Part shown: positions 29,584 through 38,901 of the stretch, piece by piece
Layout: every line of letters begins with the position of its first letter
Position numbering within the stretch: the stretch's first letter is position 1
NCBI RefSeq assembly: GCF_003402475.1
Contig: NZ_BFAB01000004.1
Location: 186,001-250,000, forward strand
DNA: 64,000 nucleotides
Direction: 5' to 3'
Origin: Mycobacterium sp. MFM001
Lineage (GTDB): Bacteria > Actinomycetota > Actinomycetes > Mycobacteriales > Mycobacteriaceae
The notes under the pieces: generated by a model
Told to the model about the DNA's origin: nothing
The model's database searches: none
Seen by the model: the letters and a program-made list of their open reading frames with translations, nothing else
Translations under genes and position numbers: made by a program

Positions 29584-30048
29584 GTGCTCAAGGTACTTAC
29601 GGGCGTGCCTGACAGTATCCAGGCTCTGGAGGCGGTCGGGACCGTGACGGCCGAGGACTACGCACGGGTCTTTGCACCGCTGGTCGATCAGGCTCGACGA
29701 ACACAAAGCCGGATGCGGCTGCTCTACCAATTCGGCCCTGGCTTCGAGCGCATCACACCGGGCGCGCTCTGGGCCGACACCCGACTCGGGATGGGCTACG
29801 TGCGATTGCTCGACGGCTGCGCGGTCGTGAGCGACATCGATTGGATCCGCCGGCCCAGCCGTCGCATCAGCGCGTGGATGCCGTGCCCGGTGCGCGTCTA
29901 TGGCAACGACGAACGCGACGACGCCGTGGCGTGGCTGGCCTCGCTACCGAGAGGCGCCGACGTGTCTGTGCGCGACATCGCCAAGGCCTACCTCGGTGGA
30001 GTGGGCGCCGCCGTCGTGAGCCTTGGGGACCTCGTCGTCACGCGCTAG
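29584..30048 (+). CDS. SpoIIAA-like STAS domain protein
   Basis: A 154-aa protein starting at GTG 29584. MLKVLTGVPDSIQALEAVGT with VTAEDYARVFAPLVDQA is the first strand-helix unit of the SpoIIAA-like family. SDIDWIRRPSRRISAWMPCP and DDAVAWLASL follow as in that family, where a lipid or small-ligand binding role has been suggested. The last 25 residues (VRDIAKAYLGGVGAAVVSLG) extend past the usual end. It overlaps the convergent FAD oxidoreductase by 4 bp (CTAG). Function unknown. Confidence 0.72.
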   Translation: MLKVLTGVPDSIQALEAVGTVTAEDYARVFAPLVDQARRTQSRMRLLYQFGPGFERITPGALWADTRLGMGYVRLLDGCAVVSDIDWIRRPSRRISAWMPCPVRVYGNDERDDAVAWLASLPRGADVSVRDIAKAYLGGVGAAVVSLGDLVVTR

Positions 30049-31253
30049 ACAGCGTGGACGTCGGGACTGCGGACATGCTCCGGGCGGAAGCCGCGACCGA
30101 CCACGATCGGCGGTATGAATTGCAGTGGGCCACGGCCGATGATGCCTGGGATACGGATCGGCGACAGGTCCCCGCTCAAATTGGGCTCGATCGCCGCATC
30201 CTGCAGGAAAACCTGCCCGGCCTGGATGATCCGCGTCGGCAGTTCCCGACGGCGTTGCACCTTGGCGAGATCTTTATCGGTCATCCGACCGTCGCGTAGC
30301 GGGCCGTGAAGGATGTTCGCCGCGGCCACTGCATCGGCGACGGCGAGATTGATGCCGATCCCACCGGCCGGTGACATGGCGTGCGCGGCGTCGCCGATGC
30401 ACAGCAGCCCAGTGCGCCACCAGGTCTTGAGCCGGTCCACCCGCACGTCGAGCTGGCTGGTGTCGTCCCAGGAGCGCAAGTCGTCGACGTGTTCGCGCAG
30501 CCGCGGCTGCACGGACACCAGGCGCTCTTTGAATTCCTCCAGCGAGCCGTCCTGCGGGTTCGCCCCTTTCGGCATCAGATACGCGACCTGCCAGTAGTCG
30601 CTGCGGTAGATCATGGCCATCAGCAGGCCTTTCCGGATGACCCCGAACAGCTCCTCGGGATCGTCCGGACGCCATTTCAGCCGGAACCACAGCACATCCA
30701 TCGGGGAGTGCGCGCTGGCGACCTCCAAACCCGCCGCGGCCCGCACGGCCGACTTGCGACCGTCCGCGCCCACCACGAGTTCGGCACGCGCCTCCAGCTC
30801 CGGCGTGCGCACGCCCACGACCCGATCGCCGTCGAAGATGAGGTCTGTTACCTCGGCGTTCCGGATCAACGTGAATTCCGGGTAAGCAGAGGCCTTTTCG
30901 GCCAGGAAGTCGAGGAAGTCCCACTGCGGCATCAACGCGATATAGGGCTGTTTGAAGCCCAGCCATTTGAGCGCACGGAAGTTGCCAAAGGTGCGAATCG
31001 AGCCGTCTGCGTCGAAGGCCACACGGTTGATCTTGGTGTGCGGTAACCGCAGGAATTCGTCGATCAACCCCAGCTCGTCCATGATCCGCAGGGTGCTCGG
31101 ATGCACGGTGTCGCCGCGGAAGTCGCGCAGGAAGTCGTTGTGCTTTTCCAAGACGACGACCTGGATGCCCGCGCGGGCAAGCAGCAGAGCGTGAACCAAA
31201 CCGGCGGGACCGCCACCTGCGACGCAGACCTGGGTCTGAAGAACTCGGGTCAT
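30045..31253 (-). CDS. FAD-dependent oxidoreductase, aromatic-hydroxylase (PHBH) fold
   Basis: A 402-aa flavoprotein monooxygenase. It has the N-terminal FAD dinucleotide motif CVAGGGPAGLVHALLLARAG (residues 9-28), DG motif VVGADGRKSAVR (about 160-171) and GD motif GLLCIGDAAHAMSPAGGIGI (about 283-302). These are the three fingerprints of class A hydroxylases, which use NAD(P)H. Substrate unknown. ATG 31253 lies 25 bp downstream of the FabH stop on the same strand, so an operon with fabH is likely. Confidence 0.88.
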   Translation of the reverse strand: MTRVLQTQVCVAGGGPAGLVHALLLARAGIQVVVLEKHNDFLRDFRGDTVHPSTLRIMDELGLIDEFLRLPHTKINRVAFDADGSIRTFGNFRALKWLGFKQPYIALMPQWDFLDFLAEKASAYPEFTLIRNAEVTDLIFDGDRVVGVRTPELEARAELVVGADGRKSAVRAAAGLEVASAHSPMDVLWFRLKWRPDDPEELFGVIRKGLLMAMIYRSDYWQVAYLMPKGANPQDGSLEEFKERLVSVQPRLREHVDDLRSWDDTSQLDVRVDRLKTWWRTGLLCIGDAAHAMSPAGGIGINLAVADAVAAANILHGPLRDGRMTDKDLAKVQRRRELPTRIIQAGQVFLQDAAIEPNLSGDLSPIRIPGIIGRGPLQFIPPIVVGRGFRPEHVRSPDVHAV

Positions 31254-31278
31254 GGCCCGACAGTACTCGCGGATGCCC

Positions 31279-32295
31279 TCACTCGAACGGCACCGGCGGC
31301 ATTTTCACCACTTGCGCCGCGTAGCTCAGGCCAGCGCCGTAGCCCAGCAGCAGGGCCAGGTCACCGGGTTTGGCCGCGCCGGTCGACAGCAGCTCGTCCA
31401 TGGCCAACGGAACCGAGGCGGCAGAGGTGTTGCCGGTGTGCACAATGTCGTTGGCTACCACCACATGTGGCGCCAATTTGAGGCTCTTGGCCAACAGCTC
31501 GTTGATCCGGCTGTTGGCCTGATGTGGCACAAAGACTTTCAACTCGTCGGTGCTGACCTTGGCCGCCTCCAGCGCTCGCTGGCAGACCTTGGTCATTTCG
31601 AAGGCGGCCCAACGAAATACAGCGGTGCCCTCCATCCGCAGATATGGCCGTGCGCCAGAAGGGTTTTCGGTGTAGTCGATCCAGTCGATGTCTTGACGTA
31701 CTGCCTCGCTTTGCCGGCCGTCGCTGCCCCACACAGTCGGACCGATGCCCTGGTCTGGCGTTTCGCCGACGACGACGGCCCCTGCGCCGTCGGCGAAGAT
31801 GAAGCAGTTGCCGCGGTCGTGCATGTCCAGCGTGGGCGACAGCTTCTCCGAACCGATCACGAGGACCTTGCCGGCGCTGCCGGCCCGCACCATGTCGGCT
31901 GCGACGCCGAGCGCGTACCCGAAGCCGGCGCAGCCGACGTTGATATCGAAGGCCGGAACTCCGTGAGCGTCCACGGCGGACGCCACCATCGGCGCAGACG
32001 CTGGAGTTTGCAGGAAATGCGTGTTGGTCGCGACGATCACGGCGTCGATTTCGGCGCCGGTGAGCAGCGCGTTCGCGATGGCCCGACGTCCGGCTTCGGT
32101 CGCCATGGACGCGGCAGATTCGTCGTCGCCGGCATACCGGCGCGTCTTGATCCCGGTGCGGGTGTAGATCCACTCGTCGGACGAATCGATGTTTTCGCAG
32201 ATCTCGTGATTGGTGACCACCCGGTCCGGCCGGTACGCCCCGATACTGAGTAGCCCGATCTTGCCGATGCCGGCGATCTCCGCAATCTCACTCAT
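31279..32295 (-). CDS. fabH: 3-oxoacyl-ACP synthase III (FabH)
   Basis: A 338-aa condensing enzyme. FabH of mycobacteria links FAS-I acyl-CoA primers to malonyl-AcpM to feed mycolate FAS-II. The catalytic triad is Cys122 ([13 protein letters not shown]), His in [10 protein letters not shown] and Asn in HTGNTSAAS. Agreement with remembered M. tuberculosis FabH (Rv0533c, 335 aa) is high throughout ([16 protein letters not shown] is identical). There the gene is next to menA; here it is between an FAD oxidoreductase and a PrrB-like kinase. Whether this is the sole or a second FabH cannot be told from this window. Confidence 0.93.
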   Translation of the reverse strand: MSEIAEIAGIGKIGLLSIGAYRPDRVVTNHEICENIDSSDEWIYTRTGIKTRRYAGDDESAASMATEAGRRAIANALLTGAEIDAVIVATNTHFLQTPASAPMVASAVDAHGVPAFDINVGCAGFGYALGVAADMVRAGSAGKVLVIGSEKLSPTLDMHDRGNCFIFADGAGAVVVGETPDQGIGPTVWGSDGRQSEAVRQDIDWIDYTENPSGARPYLRMEGTAVFRWAAFEMTKVCQRALEAAKVSTDELKVFVPHQANSRINELLAKSLKLAPHVVVANDIVHTGNTSAASVPLAMDELLSTGAAKPGDLALLLGYGAGLSYAAQVVKMPPVPFE

Positions 32296-32313
32296 GGCGC
32301 GTCATCCTATGCC

Positions 32314-33654
32314 TCAGCCGTCGTGCGTGCCCGGGAGTCGCAACATCAGGCGGGCCCCACCCATCGGGCTTTCGCCCAATGATGCTGTGCCGCCGTGTAA
32401 CTCGGCCTGCTGGGCGACCAGCGCCAGCCCCAGCCCTGAACCCGACCGGGATGCCGTCGACCCGCGGGAGAACCGCTCGAAGACCGTGGCGCGTTCCTCC
32501 TCCGGCACACCGCTGCCGTTGTCGTCGATCACGAGCTCGACGCCATAGGCGGAACTCGTTGCGCTGAGCAGGATTTCGCTGGCGCCACCGTGCTTGACCG
32601 CGTTGGCGATGGCGTTGTCGACCACCAGCCGCAGTCCCACCGGCAGCCCCACCATCAGCACAGTGGGCGACGGCACCAACGACACGTTCACCTCGGGATA
32701 GGTGCGGAGCGCGTCGTGCGCAGCCCGATCCAGTAGCTCGGTGATGTCGAACGGGACGAAATCGTCGACGGTGGTCAGCTCGCTTTGGGCCAGCCGTTCC
32801 AGCGCGGAGAGCGTCGCCTCGATGCGGCTTTGGGTGCGCATGACGTCGCCGATCACCTCTTTGCGCTGCTCTGCGGGCAGCTCGAGCGTCGAGAGCACCT
32901 CCAGGTTGGTGCGCATCGCCGTCAGCGGTGTGCGCAGTTCGTGCGAGGCGACGGCGGCAAAGTCGCGCGCCGATTCCAACGCGGCCTTGGTGCGCTGCTG
33001 CTCGTTGCCGATGCGGGCCAGCATTCCCTCGACGGCTTCGGCGATCTCCACCGCCTCCTGCACGCCGCGGACCTGCACTTCGTCGGGATTGGACTGGGCG
33101 TTGATGGCCCGCGCCTGTGATGCCAGCAGCCGGAACGGATTGACCATGACCAGCGAGATCACCCAGGCGGCCAGCACCGTGCCGATGATGACGCCGCCGC
33201 AGATCAACAGCACCCGCAGGTGCAGCTCGTTGATCCGGTGCTGCGCTTCGGCCAACGGCGCCCCGAGCGCAATCGAGGCGTGGCCGGCGTTGAAGGTGCG
33301 GACCCGGTACTCGACGCCGTTGATGGTCGTATTGGCGAAACCGTCGTCGAGCTTGGGCAGCACGATGTCGCTGGGGACCGACACCGTCATGGGACCGATC
33401 CGTGCGGTGCGCACCAGATCGCTGTTCGCGGTGGGCTGGTCCGGGTTGCTCAGCAGCGTGCTGATGTCCCCCAGGCTGCTGACCGAGTCGAGCCGTCGGT
33501 CCAGCTGGCTGTGCTGGTCGTTGGTGACGCCGAACCAGACCCAGGCGCCGAGTGTTAGGACAAGAGCGATCACCGAAAGCGCACCGACCACGACGATGGT
33601 GCGCAGCGACAGCATCCGCATCAGCAGCCGATACACCCGATTGCCCGATTCCAC
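32314..33654 (-). CDS. PrrB-like sensor histidine kinase
   Basis: A 446-aa kinase. A transmembrane helix at about 17-40, an extracellular sensor of about 105 residues and a second helix at about 148-170 come first. HAMP/linker, HisKA (FAAVASHELRTPLTAMRTNL, His238) and HATPase follow (N box VVDNAIANAVKHGG, G1 IDDNGSGVPE, G2 GSGLGLALVAQQ). It is the same length as M. tuberculosis PrrB (Rv0902c) and very similar from the HAMP onward. The sensor region is more diverged. No PrrA-type response regulator gene lies beside it. GTG 33654 is 27 bp from the upstream FAD oxidoreductase stop. Confidence 0.92.
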   Translation of the reverse strand: MESGNRVYRLLMRMLSLRTIVVVGALSVIALVLTLGAWVWFGVTNDQHSQLDRRLDSVSSLGDISTLLSNPDQPTANSDLVRTARIGPMTVSVPSDIVLPKLDDGFANTTINGVEYRVRTFNAGHASIALGAPLAEAQHRINELHLRVLLICGGVIIGTVLAAWVISLVMVNPFRLLASQARAINAQSNPDEVQVRGVQEAVEIAEAVEGMLARIGNEQQRTKAALESARDFAAVASHELRTPLTAMRTNLEVLSTLELPAEQRKEVIGDVMRTQSRIEATLSALERLAQSELTTVDDFVPFDITELLDRAAHDALRTYPEVNVSLVPSPTVLMVGLPVGLRLVVDNAIANAVKHGGASEILLSATSSAYGVELVIDDNGSGVPEEERATVFERFSRGSTASRSGSGLGLALVAQQAELHGGTASLGESPMGGARLMLRLPGTHDG

Positions 33655-33681
33655 GAGGACACATCTTGCCCGACGTCGCAG

Positions 33682-35007
33682 TTACCGTCGCTCCCCGGCC
33701 ATATCGGCCATACCCGGCGGGCGGACCCGTCGCTGCCGGCCTTGCCGTGCGTTGCGTTTCGCTGCGCTGACGACCTCTTTGACGGTTGCCACGATCCGGC
33801 TCGGTTCGTCGAGAAATGTCCGCGCCGTGGCGCGGGCGAGTCGCGCGGGCGTGAACACCTGCGACGGGCGAACCTGGTGGTTCAAGATTCCGAGCAGCTC
33901 GCGGGTGGCGTCTGCGTCGGCGGCGATGTCGCGCAGCATCCGCCTGATCAACGGAGACGTGGCGCCGGGAGCGCCCGTTTCCCGCGCGTACCAGTACATT
34001 TCGTAGGCGTCGTGGTCGCGCCAGCGCCACCAGTCTTGCAGAGCGGCATCCGGGCTGCGGTTGCCGAGCCCGTCGACAACAGCCGCGGCCAGCTTGTCGG
34101 CCTGACGGAATGCGTCGGCGATGCCTTGCCCGGGCGCCGGATCCTTGAAGTGTCCGGCGTCGCCAACCAGCACCCAGCCGGCGCCAGCCGACTGGCGGAA
34201 ATAGCCGTGCCAGTTGGCAACTACCCGGATCGGGCCGACGCGCCGCGCGCCGGCAAGGACATCCGCCAGCTCGGGCCACATCTGGATCCGCGCGGCGAAA
34301 CCCTTGTCGCGGTCGGCGTCGAATCCGGCCTGCTCGGGCATGTCGATCCCCAGTGCAGCCATGTACAGCTCACCGTCGGTGGGACCGGCAAGAAAGCCCA
34401 CGGCGCCCTGCCGGCCGAGCCGCGCGTGGCCTTCCCGGTCGCCGACGCCTTCGAAATACGCCCAGGCGTACAGCTTTCCGGGCGCTGTGCGGTGGTATTC
34501 GCGCGCGCCGACGCACGACGCGACCGTCGAGTGGCGGCCGTCGGCGCCCACCACCAACTGCGCGTGCACGGGTCCCGCGGACGTCTGCACACCGGTCACC
34601 CGGCCGTCGTCCGTGATCAGCTCCGTGACCCGCGAGCCGGTGCGCACCTCGGCGCCGGCCGCACTGGCCGCGTCGACCAGCAGCCCGTCCAGGGTCACGC
34701 GCCGGACGCACAACGCGGGGTGCGCAGACAACTCTTCATCCACCGTCGCCTCGATGCGAACGTCGTCGTTGACCAGTGAAAGCCGATCGAGCGGTATAGC
34801 GCCGGCAGCCAAGATCCCGTCGAGCAGGCCGAGCTGGTCCAGAGTCTGCACACCGCAGGGCTGGATCATGTGCGTCGACGGGGTCTCCGACGGAAAATGC
34901 GCCCGGTCGAGCAGGCACACCCGCAAGCCCTGCCGCGCCAGCATTGTCGCCAGCGGAGATCCCGCACATCGCGCACCGACTATCGCCACGTCGAACCGGT
35001 CTGCCAT
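33682..35007 (-). CDS. FAD-dependent oxidoreductase, geranylgeranyl reductase/halogenase-like
   Basis: A 441-aa flavoprotein. The FAD motif VAIVGARCAGSPLATMLARQ (8-27) has the GxRxAG variant common in geranylgeranyl-reductase-type and halogenase-type proteins. VVGADGRHSTVAS and GWVLVGDAGHFKDPAPGQGI are the DG and GD motifs. The extra C-terminal 80 residues are basic and helix-rich. Substrate unknown. It begins the leftward run FAD enzyme, PrrB-like kinase, FabH, FAD enzyme, with gaps of 18-27 bp, so all four may be one transcript. Confidence 0.85.
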   Translation of the reverse strand: MADRFDVAIVGARCAGSPLATMLARQGLRVCLLDRAHFPSETPSTHMIQPCGVQTLDQLGLLDGILAAGAIPLDRLSLVNDDVRIEATVDEELSAHPALCVRRVTLDGLLVDAASAAGAEVRTGSRVTELITDDGRVTGVQTSAGPVHAQLVVGADGRHSTVASCVGAREYHRTAPGKLYAWAYFEGVGDREGHARLGRQGAVGFLAGPTDGELYMAALGIDMPEQAGFDADRDKGFAARIQMWPELADVLAGARRVGPIRVVANWHGYFRQSAGAGWVLVGDAGHFKDPAPGQGIADAFRQADKLAAAVVDGLGNRSPDAALQDWWRWRDHDAYEMYWYARETGAPGATSPLIRRMLRDIAADADATRELLGILNHQVRPSQVFTPARLARATARTFLDEPSRIVATVKEVVSAAKRNARQGRQRRVRPPGMADMAGERR

Positions 35008-35113
35008 GCCAGCTCACCCTACCCAGAAATTAAGAGAATAGTGAGGATTTTAAGATAACAGTAAGGACACGTCGGGCTTGACACGCCGGACTGGCGGCGA
35101 CTTCGCTTCGGCT

Positions 35114-36010
35114 ATGCCTGAATTCGAGACGCTGCTGTACACGACGGCCGGCCCGGTTGCCACGATCACGCTGAATCGCCCCGAGCAGCTCAACACGATC
35201 GTTCCGCCGATGCCCGACGAGATCGAGGCCGCCGTCGGACTCGCGGAACGCGATCCGGACGTCAAGGTGATCGTGCTGCGCGGTGCGGGGCGGGCGTTCT
35301 CCGGCGGCTATGACTTCGGCGGCGGCTTTGCGCACTGGGGCGAGGCCATGATGACCGACGGGCGCTGGGATCCGGGCAAGGATTTCGCGATGGTCACCGC
35401 CCGTGAAACCGGGCCGACGCAGAAGTTCATGGCGATCTGGCGGGCCTCGAAACCGGTGATCGCGCAGGTGCACGGCTGGTGTGTAGGCGGCGCAAGCGAT
35501 TACGCGTTGTGCGCCGATTTGGTAATCGCCAGCGAGGACGCCGTGATCGGCACCCCGTACAGCCGGATGTGGGGCGCCTACCTGACCGGCATGTGGCTGT
35601 ATCGGCTCAGCCTGGCCAAGGTCAAGTGGCATTCGCTGACCGGCCGGCCGCTGACCGGGGTGCAGGCCGCCGAGGTAGAGCTGATCAACGAGGCGGTGCC
35701 GTTCGAGCGCCTCGAGGCCCGCGTTGCCGAGATCGCCTCGGAGCTATCACGAATCCCGTTGTCGCAGTTACGTGCTCAGAAGCTGATCGTCAACCAGGCC
35801 TACGAGAACATGGGTTTGGCGACCACCCAGATGCTCGGCGGCATCCTCGACGGCCTGATGCGCAACACACCCGATGCGCTCGAGTTCATCCAGACCGCGG
35901 CCAGCGAGGGCGTGCGCGCCGCGATCGAGCGCCGCGACGGCCCGTTCGGCGACTACAGCCAGGCCCCGCCCGAGCTGCGGCCCGACCCGTCGCACGTGAT
36001 CGTCCCGTAG
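35114..36010 (+). CDS. echA2: Enoyl-CoA hydratase/isomerase family protein EchA2
   Basis: A 298-aa crotonase-fold protein. The oxyanion-hole strands are IVLRGAGRAFSGGYDFGGG (about 57-75) and VHGWCVGGASDYALCADLVI (about 119-138). The usual second catalytic Glu position is not obvious, so the reaction is unsure. Length and late motifs fit M. tuberculosis EchA2 (Rv0456c, 304 aa), which lies next to the prolyl oligopeptidase gene there; here some 15.5 kb separates them. ATG 35114 was chosen because upstream residues are unlike the family. Its 3' end overlaps a convergent membrane-protein gene by 58 bp. Confidence 0.86.
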   Translation: MPEFETLLYTTAGPVATITLNRPEQLNTIVPPMPDEIEAAVGLAERDPDVKVIVLRGAGRAFSGGYDFGGGFAHWGEAMMTDGRWDPGKDFAMVTARETGPTQKFMAIWRASKPVIAQVHGWCVGGASDYALCADLVIASEDAVIGTPYSRMWGAYLTGMWLYRLSLAKVKWHSLTGRPLTGVQAAEVELINEAVPFERLEARVAEIASELSRIPLSQLRAQKLIVNQAYENMGLATTQMLGGILDGLMRNTPDALEFIQTAASEGVRAAIERRDGPFGDYSQAPPELRPDPSHVIVP

Positions 36011-36822
36011 ACCGCGGCCAGCACCCCCAGCGCCACCAGCACGCCGCCCGCGGCCAGGGTGAGGTTAAGCCAGTGGTGCACACCGGCTTCGGCGTGATCG
36101 ACCATGACCGCGGCGATGCTGCGCACGTCGCCAGTGGTGTGGTTGAGCGCGGCGTCGATTCGGCGGCGCGCTATTTCGACGCCCGCCCAGCCGGCGGCGC
36201 CGACCAGTAGTGCCGACACACCCAGGGCCGCCAGCGCACGGCCGCGGTTGCGCGCGACGGCCAGGGTCAGCAGCGCCGAGATTCCGGTCAGCACCGCCGC
36301 GGCGATGCTCACCCACGGACCCCAGATGGCCAGTGGCCGTAACTTAGCCGGCCGCAACGTCTTTGGCGGCGTCACCGTCACTGGAACATTCAGCGACGTG
36401 GGTGCTCGCATGTGGTAGTCGGCCAGCATCTGCTGAAAAGCGCTGTCTTCCAACATCGGTGCCAAATCGATCACCCACGGATCGGATTGGGCGCGGGGCC
36501 GGGTGAACATCCACTGGTGCGCCAGCCGGTTGGCCTGCGCGAACTGCGGCGGGAACGACGGGCCGGCGGTGTAGGCGGTGGCGATCTGGTGCACCGTCGA
36601 CGGGTCGGCGGTGGAGCCGCGCTGGCTGATCAGCGCCGTCGCCTTGGCGCTCAATTCCGCTGCCACAGCAGACTGCAACGCCGGATCACCCGCCGCTTTC
36701 TGGGCCAGCGCCGCGTAGCCGTCGGCGTCGACCAGGTTCTGCTGCACCCACGCCATCGGCACCGCCGCCGCCAACGCCGCCGTGGTGAACAGCCAGAGCA
36801 GCGCGGTGGCCGCGAACCGCAC
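35953..36822 (-). CDS. Hypothetical membrane protein
   Basis: A 289-aa protein from GTG 36822 with an N-terminal hydrophobic helix (ATALLWLFTTAALAAAVPMA), a soluble region of about 135 residues outside the membrane, then three further helices in the C-terminal half (WVSIAAAVLTGISALLTLAV and others). No motif is recognised. The start is one base after the stop of the aldehyde dehydrogenase gene, so they are co-transcribed. The C-terminal 19 residues overlap echA2 on the other strand; the true stop could be unusual, but no earlier one exists. Confidence 0.72.
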   Translation of the reverse strand: MRFAATALLWLFTTAALAAAVPMAWVQQNLVDADGYAALAQKAAGDPALQSAVAAELSAKATALISQRGSTADPSTVHQIATAYTAGPSFPPQFAQANRLAHQWMFTRPRAQSDPWVIDLAPMLEDSAFQQMLADYHMRAPTSLNVPVTVTPPKTLRPAKLRPLAIWGPWVSIAAAVLTGISALLTLAVARNRGRALAALGVSALLVGAAGWAGVEIARRRIDAALNHTTGDVRSIAAVMVDHAEAGVHHWLNLTLAAGGVLVALGVLAAVYGTITCDGSGRSSGGAWL

Positions 36823-36823
36823 C

Positions 36824-38335
36824 CTACTTTGCGGTGCGACGCGGTCGCGCCAGCGCCATCTTCGTCATCATCCGGTTCATCCGCGCCAGCGCTTTGAGCG
36901 AGTTGTGGTAGTAGTTGCCGCCGGCGCCGACGTTAGTGCGGGGCGTCACAACGGTTTCGACGCGGCAGTACTTGCGCAGCCCGTCGGCGCCGCCGAACCG
37001 TGCGCCGATGCCCGACGCCTTCCAGCCACCCATGGGCGCGGTGGTACACATCAGGTTGGAAATCACGTCGTTGATGTTCACTGCCCCGCAATCAAGTTGC
37101 AGCGCAATGTCTTTGGCCCGCTCGACGTCGCGCGAGAACACCGACGCACTCAGCCCGTATTCGCTGTCGTTGGCCAACCGGATCGCCTCCGCGACCGAGC
37201 CGACCTTCATGATCGGCAGGGTGGGACCGAAGGTCTCCTCGGTCATACACGCCATCGAGTGGTCCACGTCGACGAGCACCGTGGGCGGGTAGAAGCTGCC
37301 CGGTCCGTCGGGGCGCTCCCCGCCGGTGAGCACCCGCGCGCCCTTGGCTTTGGCGTCGGCGACATGGCGCTCGGTGACGGCGCGTTGCCCGTCGTCGATC
37401 AAAGCGCCGAAGTGCCCCTCGCCGGCGCCGAGCTGCAGCGCCTTGACGTCGCGGACCACCGCGTCGACGAACTGGTCGTAGACGGGCTCGAGCACGTAGA
37501 CCCGCTCCACCGAGACACAGGTCTGGCCCGCGTTGAACATCGCGCCCCACACCGCGGCGTGCGCGGCCAGGTCGATGTCGGCGTCCTCACAGACGATCAT
37601 CGGGTCCTTGCCGCCCAACTCCAGGCTCACCGGCGTCAGCCGCTGAGCGGCGCGCTCCATCACCTTGCGTCCCGTCGCGCTGGATCCGGTGAACTGCACG
37701 AAGTCGGCGTTGTCGATGACAGCTTCGGAGACGTCGCGGGCGCCCTGAGCCACCGCCAGCACGTCGGGAGCACCGGACTCGCGCCAGCCGCGCCGCAACA
37801 CCTCGGCGGTCAGCGGGGTGCGTTCGGACGGCTTGAGCAGCACCGCACATCCCGCCGCTAGCGCGCCGATGGCGTCCATCATCGCGTTGGCCACCGGGTA
37901 GTTCCACGGCGCGATGATCCCGACGACCGGCCGCGGCCGGTAGTGCACGGTCACCTTCTTGATTGCCAGGAACGGCAGGGCGGCCGGCCGCTTTTCGGGC
38001 GCGAGCGCCTTTTCCATCGTCTTGACGACGTACGACAGGATCATGATCAGCAGCGGCACCTCTTGGGCGGCGTCGACGGCCGACTTGCCGGTCTCCTTGA
38101 TCAGCAGTTCTTCGATCTCGCTGCGATGCTCGCCGAGCCACACCGCAAACCGGGCCAGCGCCTTGGCGCGACCCGTGGCGCCGCGTTGTTCCCATTCGCG
38201 TTGCGCCTTGCGGAGTTCCGCGGCGATGGTCGGCACGTCAGCCGGGTCGGTCCACTGGACCTCGCCGGCTGTCGCGCCGGTGGCCGGGTTGAGGATGGTG
38301 CCGGTTCCGGAGAACTCGGATGTGATGGCGGTCAT
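36824..38335 (-). CDS. NAD(P)-dependent aldehyde dehydrogenase (succinate-semialdehyde dehydrogenase-like)
   Basis: A 503-aa ALDH-superfamily protein: APWNYP at about 142-147, catalytic Glu239 in VSLELGGKDPM, nucleophile Cys273 in NAGQTCVSVERVYV, and EETFGPTLP further on. The deletion of loops around PFLAIKKVTVHYRPRPVVG is typical of the class 3/fatty aldehyde and GabD2-like group. M. tuberculosis has several such enzymes and I cannot say which is orthologous. ATG 38335. The downstream membrane-protein gene is coupled. Confidence 0.88.
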   Translation of the reverse strand: MTAITSEFSGTGTILNPATGATAGEVQWTDPADVPTIAAELRKAQREWEQRGATGRAKALARFAVWLGEHRSEIEELLIKETGKSAVDAAQEVPLLIMILSYVVKTMEKALAPEKRPAALPFLAIKKVTVHYRPRPVVGIIAPWNYPVANAMMDAIGALAAGCAVLLKPSERTPLTAEVLRRGWRESGAPDVLAVAQGARDVSEAVIDNADFVQFTGSSATGRKVMERAAQRLTPVSLELGGKDPMIVCEDADIDLAAHAAVWGAMFNAGQTCVSVERVYVLEPVYDQFVDAVVRDVKALQLGAGEGHFGALIDDGQRAVTERHVADAKAKGARVLTGGERPDGPGSFYPPTVLVDVDHSMACMTEETFGPTLPIMKVGSVAEAIRLANDSEYGLSASVFSRDVERAKDIALQLDCGAVNINDVISNLMCTTAPMGGWKASGIGARFGGADGLRKYCRVETVVTPRTNVGAGGNYYHNSLKALARMNRMMTKMALARPRRTAK

Positions 38336-38366
38336 AGCGCCCCATGCTAGCCGGGCTCGACAGGTG

Positions 38367-38891
38367 TCAAGTCCGCCGGTGCGCGATACCCAACACGTAG
38401 GCGGCCTGGCCGAGATGCTGGGCGCAGTCGTCGATGATGCTGACCAGTCGCATGCTGGCGGTCACCGGCGGATCCCAGTTGGCGTCGACGACGCGGGCCA
38501 ACTCGTCGGCGGTGATGGCATTGACGTAGTCCAGAGTCAGCTGGTGCACGGCGTGGTAGTAGCTGGCCAGCAGGTCACCGGGTGCTACCACCTTCGCGAC
38601 GTCTTCGGGGCTGTGTCCGTAGCCCGTGTCGTCGCGGGGCAGCTCCAGGTCGAAGCGGTCCACCCAGCCGTCGCGGGTCCACACCTGCTCGACACCGGCG
38701 ACGTCGGCAACCTGGACATCCTGCACCCGGGCGCTGTGCCAGATCAGCCACGCGATGCTGTTGGCGTTGGGGCTGGGCCGGTACTTGGATTCGTCGTCGG
38801 ACAGTCCGTCGGTGAGTTCGTCGACGTGCTCGATCAACCGGGTGAACGCATCCCGGAGCAATTCCTTGGCGGCAGCATCAGATTCGGACAT
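38367..38891 (-). CDS. DinB family mycothiol S-transferase-like protein (Rv0443-like)
   Basis: A 174-aa DinB_2/DUF664 protein. His-containing helices AWLIWHSARVQDVQ and IIDDCAQHLGQAAYVLGI supply the metal ligands with LLASYYHAVHQLTLDYV in between. M. tuberculosis Rv0443 (171 aa), reported as a mycothiol S-transferase, sits near groEL2 as this gene does. It would conjugate mycothiol to electrophiles in the cytoplasm; the substrate range is not visible. ATG 38891. The VOC gene is 10 bp upstream on the same strand. Confidence 0.83.
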   Translation of the reverse strand: MSESDAAAKELLRDAFTRLIEHVDELTDGLSDDESKYRPSPNANSIAWLIWHSARVQDVQVADVAGVEQVWTRDGWVDRFDLELPRDDTGYGHSPEDVAKVVAPGDLLASYYHAVHQLTLDYVNAITADELARVVDANWDPPVTASMRLVSIIDDCAQHLGQAAYVLGIAHRRT

Positions 38892-38901
38892 ACCGGCGAC
38901 G

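Noticed and set aside
32288-34279. Leftward 663-aa open frame
   Set aside because: It is an out-of-frame shadow of the PrrB-like kinase and part of the FAD oxidoreductase, with Arg/Ala-rich composition.
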